A DNA stretch of 64,000 bases from Alterinioella nitratireducens. GTDB lineage: Bacteria > Pseudomonadota > Alphaproteobacteria > Rhodobacterales > Rhodobacteraceae. Below the pieces are notes generated by a model, which saw only the letters and a list, made by a program, of their open reading frames with translations, had not been told where the DNA came from and did no database searches. The stretch lies in assembly GCF_013155465.1 (NCBI RefSeq), contig NZ_JABJVX010000004.1, forward strand, positions 248,001 through 312,000. Reading direction: 5' to 3'. Shown here in pieces: positions 59,887 to 64,000 of this stretch. The position numbers were made by a program, and so were the translations under genes. Positions within the stretch are counted from its first letter, which is position 1, and each line of letters starts with the position of its first letter.

Positions 59887-59919
59887 AAAAAAAGGGGCGG
59901 CCCGTTCGGAACCGCCCCT
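59887..59919 (-). terminator. Intrinsic terminator of the pyrophosphatase gene
   Basis: On the minus strand AGGGGCGG and CCGCCCCT form an 8-bp stem with an 11-nt loop followed by six T (59892-59887). It lies 32 bp past the ppaC stop. Confidence 0.88.
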
Positions 59920-59950
59920 CGCAATATCACCGCATCGCAGGGTTTTCGGG

Positions 59951-60874
59951 TTACATCGCCAGGTTCGGGATGATCTGTTTCTTGCGGCTGACGACACCCG
60001 GCAGCACCACGGTGTCGGCGTCGCCGCAGACGGTGGCAAAGCTCTTCTCTGCCACCTGCCGGGTCAGCGCGTTGGGGATCAGCATGGTGCTTTCCTCGTT
60101 CAGGATGTCGACGACGAAGAGAAGAACCTGATCGACGCCATCTTCTTCCGCGACGGCCTTCATGCTCTCCATCAGGCTGGCCTTGCGGTCCAGAACCGTG
60201 TCGGGCGAGGTGGTCTCCAGGACCGAGACGCGGAACTTGGTCTCGCCGACGGCATATTCCTTGCTGTCCATGCGCAGCAATTCGGCATCCGAGAAGCGCG
60301 AGACATCGGATTTGGCGGCGAACATCTCGGCGGCGTAGTCGCCCACGTCGATCCCCAGATCCCCGGCCAGCGCCGCCACGACATCGCGGTCGGCCTGGGT
60401 CGTGGTGGGCGAGCGGAATTCCAGCGTGTCCGAGAGGATGCAGGACAGCATCGCGCCCTTGATCGCCTCGGGCATCTTGGCGGCATCCGCGCCCATCAGG
60501 TCATGCATGATGGTGGCGGTGCAGGCGACGGGGCGGATGGTGATGTCGATCGGGCCTTTCGTTTCCAGACCGCCGACCAGCTTGTGATGGTCGATGATGG
60601 CCTGGATGTCGGTGGCGTTGATCCCCTCGGGCAGTTCGGCGGGGTTGTTGGTGTCCACGATGACCACGGGCGTGCCGGGTGCCACCTCCGAGATGATCTC
60701 GGGCTTGTCGAGGTTCCAGCGCTCCAGCACGAAGGCGGCTTCGGTGTTGGGCTCACCAAGCAGGCGGGCGCTGGCGGTCTCGCCCATCACCTCGTTCAGA
60801 TACCAGGCCCAGATCAGGGGCGAGCCGGTGGAATCGGTGTCGGGGGATTTGTGGCCGAATACGAGTGTGGTCAT
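59951..60874 (-). CDS. ppaC: Manganese-dependent inorganic pyrophosphatase (family II)
   Basis: A 307-residue DHH-family hydrolase of pyrophosphate. Metal sites are [11 protein letters not shown] at the N-terminus, [20 protein letters not shown] (DHH motif) and the second-domain substrate loop [10 protein letters not shown] at the C-terminus. It removes pyrophosphate made by biosynthesis in the cytoplasm. It is divergent from groES. Family II enzymes of this type are used by many Rhodobacteraceae. Confidence 0.96.
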   Translation of the reverse strand: MTTLVFGHKSPDTDSTGSPLIWAWYLNEVMGETASARLLGEPNTEAAFVLERWNLDKPEIISEVAPGTPVVIVDTNNPAELPEGINATDIQAIIDHHKLVGGLETKGPIDITIRPVACTATIMHDLMGADAAKMPEAIKGAMLSCILSDTLEFRSPTTTQADRDVVAALAGDLGIDVGDYAAEMFAAKSDVSRFSDAELLRMDSKEYAVGETKFRVSVLETTSPDTVLDRKASLMESMKAVAEEDGVDQVLLFVVDILNEESTMLIPNALTRQVAEKSFATVCGDADTVVLPGVVSRKKQIIPNLAM

Positions 60875-61014
60875 GGGTCAGGGTCCGTCAATCATGTGCG
60901 AAATCTGGCGTCTTATAGGGGCGCGGGGCGGGCTTGTCATGGGGCGATTGCACGCGGGCGGCTTTGCAGCGGGCGCAAGGGGCGGTGGGCGCGCGATTTG
61001 TTTCGGCGCGGTTG

Positions 61015-61043
61015 TTGACAGGCGCGGGGCCGCCGCATATCTA
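61015..61043 (+). promoter_or_regulatory. groES-groEL sigma-70 promoter
   Basis: TTGACA (61015-61020), 17 bases, TATCTA (61038-61043). The predicted start (about 61050) falls at the left arm of the CIRCE element, so a bound repressor would block it. Confidence 0.75.
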
Positions 61044-61050
61044 CCCTCCG

Positions 61051-61077
61051 TTATCACTCGACAGGGATGAGTGCTAA
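61051..61077 (+). promoter_or_regulatory. CIRCE element (HrcA operator)
   Basis: TTATCACTC, nine bases, GAGTGCTAA. The right arm is the perfect consensus and the left differs at one position. It indicates heat-responsive HrcA control of groESL. Confidence 0.94.
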
Positions 61078-61114
61078 CGACAGGTATAACACGAACCGAA
61101 GGAGAGTTCGACAG

Positions 61115-61402
61115 ATGGCATTTGCACCTCTGCATGACCGGGTTCTGGTCGAGCGCATTGAAAGCGACGAAAAGACCGCAGGCGGCCTGATCATCCCCGA
61201 CAGCGCGAAAGAGAAACCCGCCGAAGGCAAAGTGGTTGCCGTTGGCGCCGGTGCCAAGGACGAGGATGGCGACCGCATCGCCATGGACGTCAAGGAAGGC
61301 GACAAGGTCCTGTTCGGCAAGTGGTCCGGCACCGAGATCACGCTTGACGGCAAGGAACTGCTGATCATGAAGGAAAGCGACATCCTCGGGATCATTTCCT
61401 GA
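61115..61402 (+). CDS. groES: Co-chaperonin GroES
   Basis: A 95-residue lid protein of the GroEL-GroES chaperonin. Typical segments are [42 protein letters not shown] (containing the mobile loop) and [17 protein letters not shown]. The ATG at 61115 has an AAGGAG site; an upstream in-frame ATG lies in the CIRCE element and is rejected. It is first in groES-groEL, 49 bp before groEL. Confidence 0.98.
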   Translation: MAFAPLHDRVLVERIESDEKTAGGLIIPDSAKEKPAEGKVVAVGAGAKDEDGDRIAMDVKEGDKVLFGKWSGTEITLDGKELLIMKESDILGIIS

Positions 61403-61439
61403 GCGCTCGCTGACCTCCAACCCGAATTTCAAGAGATAG

Positions 61440-63101
<1,662 letters not shown>

Positions 63102-63197
63102 GACGGATTTCCCCAAGGAAATCCGGCTGGTTGCGGCAGTCGCTTGCCCTCTGGGGGGCAAGCGATGAAAGCAACACCGCCAGTTTATTCAGAAGAA

Positions 63198-63225
63198 GGG
63201 GCTGCCAACCGGCGGCCCCTTTTTT
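63198..63225 (+). terminator. groEL operon terminator
   Basis: GGGGCTGCC (63198-63206) pairs with GGCGGCCCC (63211-63219, one G-T wobble) with an AACC loop, then six T. It lies in the convergent spacer before the partial LysR gene. Confidence 0.9.
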
Positions 63226-63231
63226 CTTTCC

Positions 63232-64000
63232 TCACCGTTCCGCGGCGACCAGCCTCGGCTCAACCAGTCGCCCGGCCTCGTCGTTCAGCGCACTGTAGGT
63301 GTCGATCACGATCTTCCTGATCCAGACCGAGGCCGGATCACTGGCCAGCCGCGAGGACCAGAAGAACCTTGTCCGGAACGGCGGCAGGTCGATCTGCGGG
63401 ACCAGCGGAACAAGGCCATATCTCTGCATGTCCCAGGCCATCTGGATGCGGGGAAACGTGCCGATCATGTCACTATTGGCCAGAAGCGGCCCGACGCTGG
63501 AGAACTCGGAAATCAGCGCCCCGATGCGCCGGTCGGGCGCGGGCGTCGCACTGCGCTTGTCGAAAGGGCTCGGCGCGTCATTGGCGATCGCCACCTGCAC
63601 ATGCGGATAGGTCGACCACGCCTCCGGCCCCCAATGGGCCAGTGCCGGATGCCCCGCCCGCACGAAGCTGGTCCAGATGAAGCTTGGAACCTCGACCTCC
63701 TCCAGACCATCGGGCAGCCGTGTCTCGCCCGCCAGGTGGGCCAGGTCCACCAGCCCCTCGGCGACGGCGGCATAGACCGCGCGCGGGGCCAACAGCCATT
63801 CGAGCTTGGCCTTGGGTGCGGCTGCGTGAAGCGTGTTCATGACCTCCGACAGCACCCGCCCCGAGATCGGGCAGGCGATGCGGAACACCCGGTCGCTGGT
63901 CGCCGGATCAAAGGGCTCGGGCGGCGCAAGAACACGCCTGATACCGCGCAGGATCGGGCGCACATCCTCGATCAGCGCGACGGCGAAGGGGCTGGCCAGC
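63232..64000 (-). CDS. LysR-type regulator, C-terminal part (5' end outside the window)
   Basis: Open from 64000 to the stop at 63232, about 255 residues with no start in view. The part seen is the effector-binding domain: VRPILRGIRRVL linker, DRVFRIACPISGRVLSEVMNTLHAAAPKAKLEWLL, EGLVDLAHLAGETRLPDG, IGTFPRIQMAWDMQRYGLVPLVPQIDLPPFRTRFFW. This is the type-2 periplasmic-binding fold of LTTRs. The helix-turn-helix part is off the window, so the target is unknown. It is convergent with groEL. Confidence 0.88.
   Translation of the reverse strand, partial: LASPFAVALIEDVRPILRGIRRVLAPPEPFDPATSDRVFRIACPISGRVLSEVMNTLHAAAPKAKLEWLLAPRAVYAAVAEGLVDLAHLAGETRLPDGLEEVEVPSFIWTSFVRAGHPALAHWGPEAWSTYPHVQVAIANDAPSPFDKRSATPAPDRRIGALISEFSSVGPLLANSDMIGTFPRIQMAWDMQRYGLVPLVPQIDLPPFRTRFFWSSRLASDPASVWIRKIVIDTYSALNDEAGRLVEPRLVAAER

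Overview
The window reads as chromosomal DNA of a marine-type Rhodobacteraceae bacterium (roseobacter group, Alphaproteobacteria). This is an inference from high GC, dense same-strand operons with start/stop overlaps, an aapJQMP operon, a DUF1523 gene, an imuA-imuB-dnaE2 cassette with a GTTC-N7-GTTC LexA box, a CIRCE-controlled groESL operon and palindromic spacers of the kind seen in this family. No organism name can be read from the sequence itself.

Layout. 1-6001: end of a HAD phosphatase, an ATP12-type F1-ATPase assembly chaperone, then the general L-amino-acid ABC transporter aapJ-aapQ-aapM-aapP. 6001-16161: a mostly leftward housekeeping block (histidine phosphatase, 4Fe-4S protein, argB, engB, MOSC protein, yidC, a GGDEF/EAL protein, ttcA, then yidD-rnpA-rpmH), with one rightward alpha/beta hydrolase. 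16342-20058: TVP38 membrane protein, a MerA/Lpd-like flavoprotein, a histidine kinase and tRNA-Arg(ACG). 20103-25603: SOS mutagenesis cassette imuA-imuB-dnaE2. 25657-29527: a racemase-like enzyme, a diaminopropionate-lyase-like enzyme, a kynurenine-formamidase-like hydrolase and divergent kynureninase. 29563-32992: iron alcohol dehydrogenase, glutamine-synthetase-family ligase, N-formylglutamate amidohydrolase.

33193-41331 is a urate/ureide catabolic island: urate permease, membrane-bound cytochrome c urate hydroxylase PuuD, HIU hydrolase, a fused PuuE allantoinase-UraD decarboxylase, ureidoglycine aminohydrolase, ureidoglycolate lyase and a LysR regulator. Together they account for urate to glyoxylate plus urea except the allantoate-hydrolysing step, which is not in the window. 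41311-52460 holds rpe and then an oligopeptide-type ABC transporter island. Inside its permease operon sit a FAD-dependent oxidoreductase and a family 2 glycosyltransferase, both joined by overlapping start/stop codons. An aldehyde dehydrogenase closes the operon, and a creatinase gene in the opposite orientation separates the operon from the solute-binding protein. 52920-64000: DUF1127 and two very small genes, an M20 peptidase, DUF1523, MaoC dehydratase, HAD-IIA phosphatase, a Tat-exported 5'-nucleotidase/CpdB-like enzyme, manganese pyrophosphatase, groES-groEL and the C-terminal part of a LysR regulator.

The most unusual signals are: (1) an extra domain of about 100 residues in the AapQ permease whose cysteines and VPVET motif match the spacing in lobe 2 of its own binding protein AapJ; (2) the oxidoreductase/glycosyltransferase pair embedded in the peptide-transporter operon; (3) a 15-bp motif shared by the two divergent promoters of the urate cluster; (4) stacked perfect palindromes at 38966-39017 and 42067-42132; and (5) a family of short dispersed intergenic repeats.
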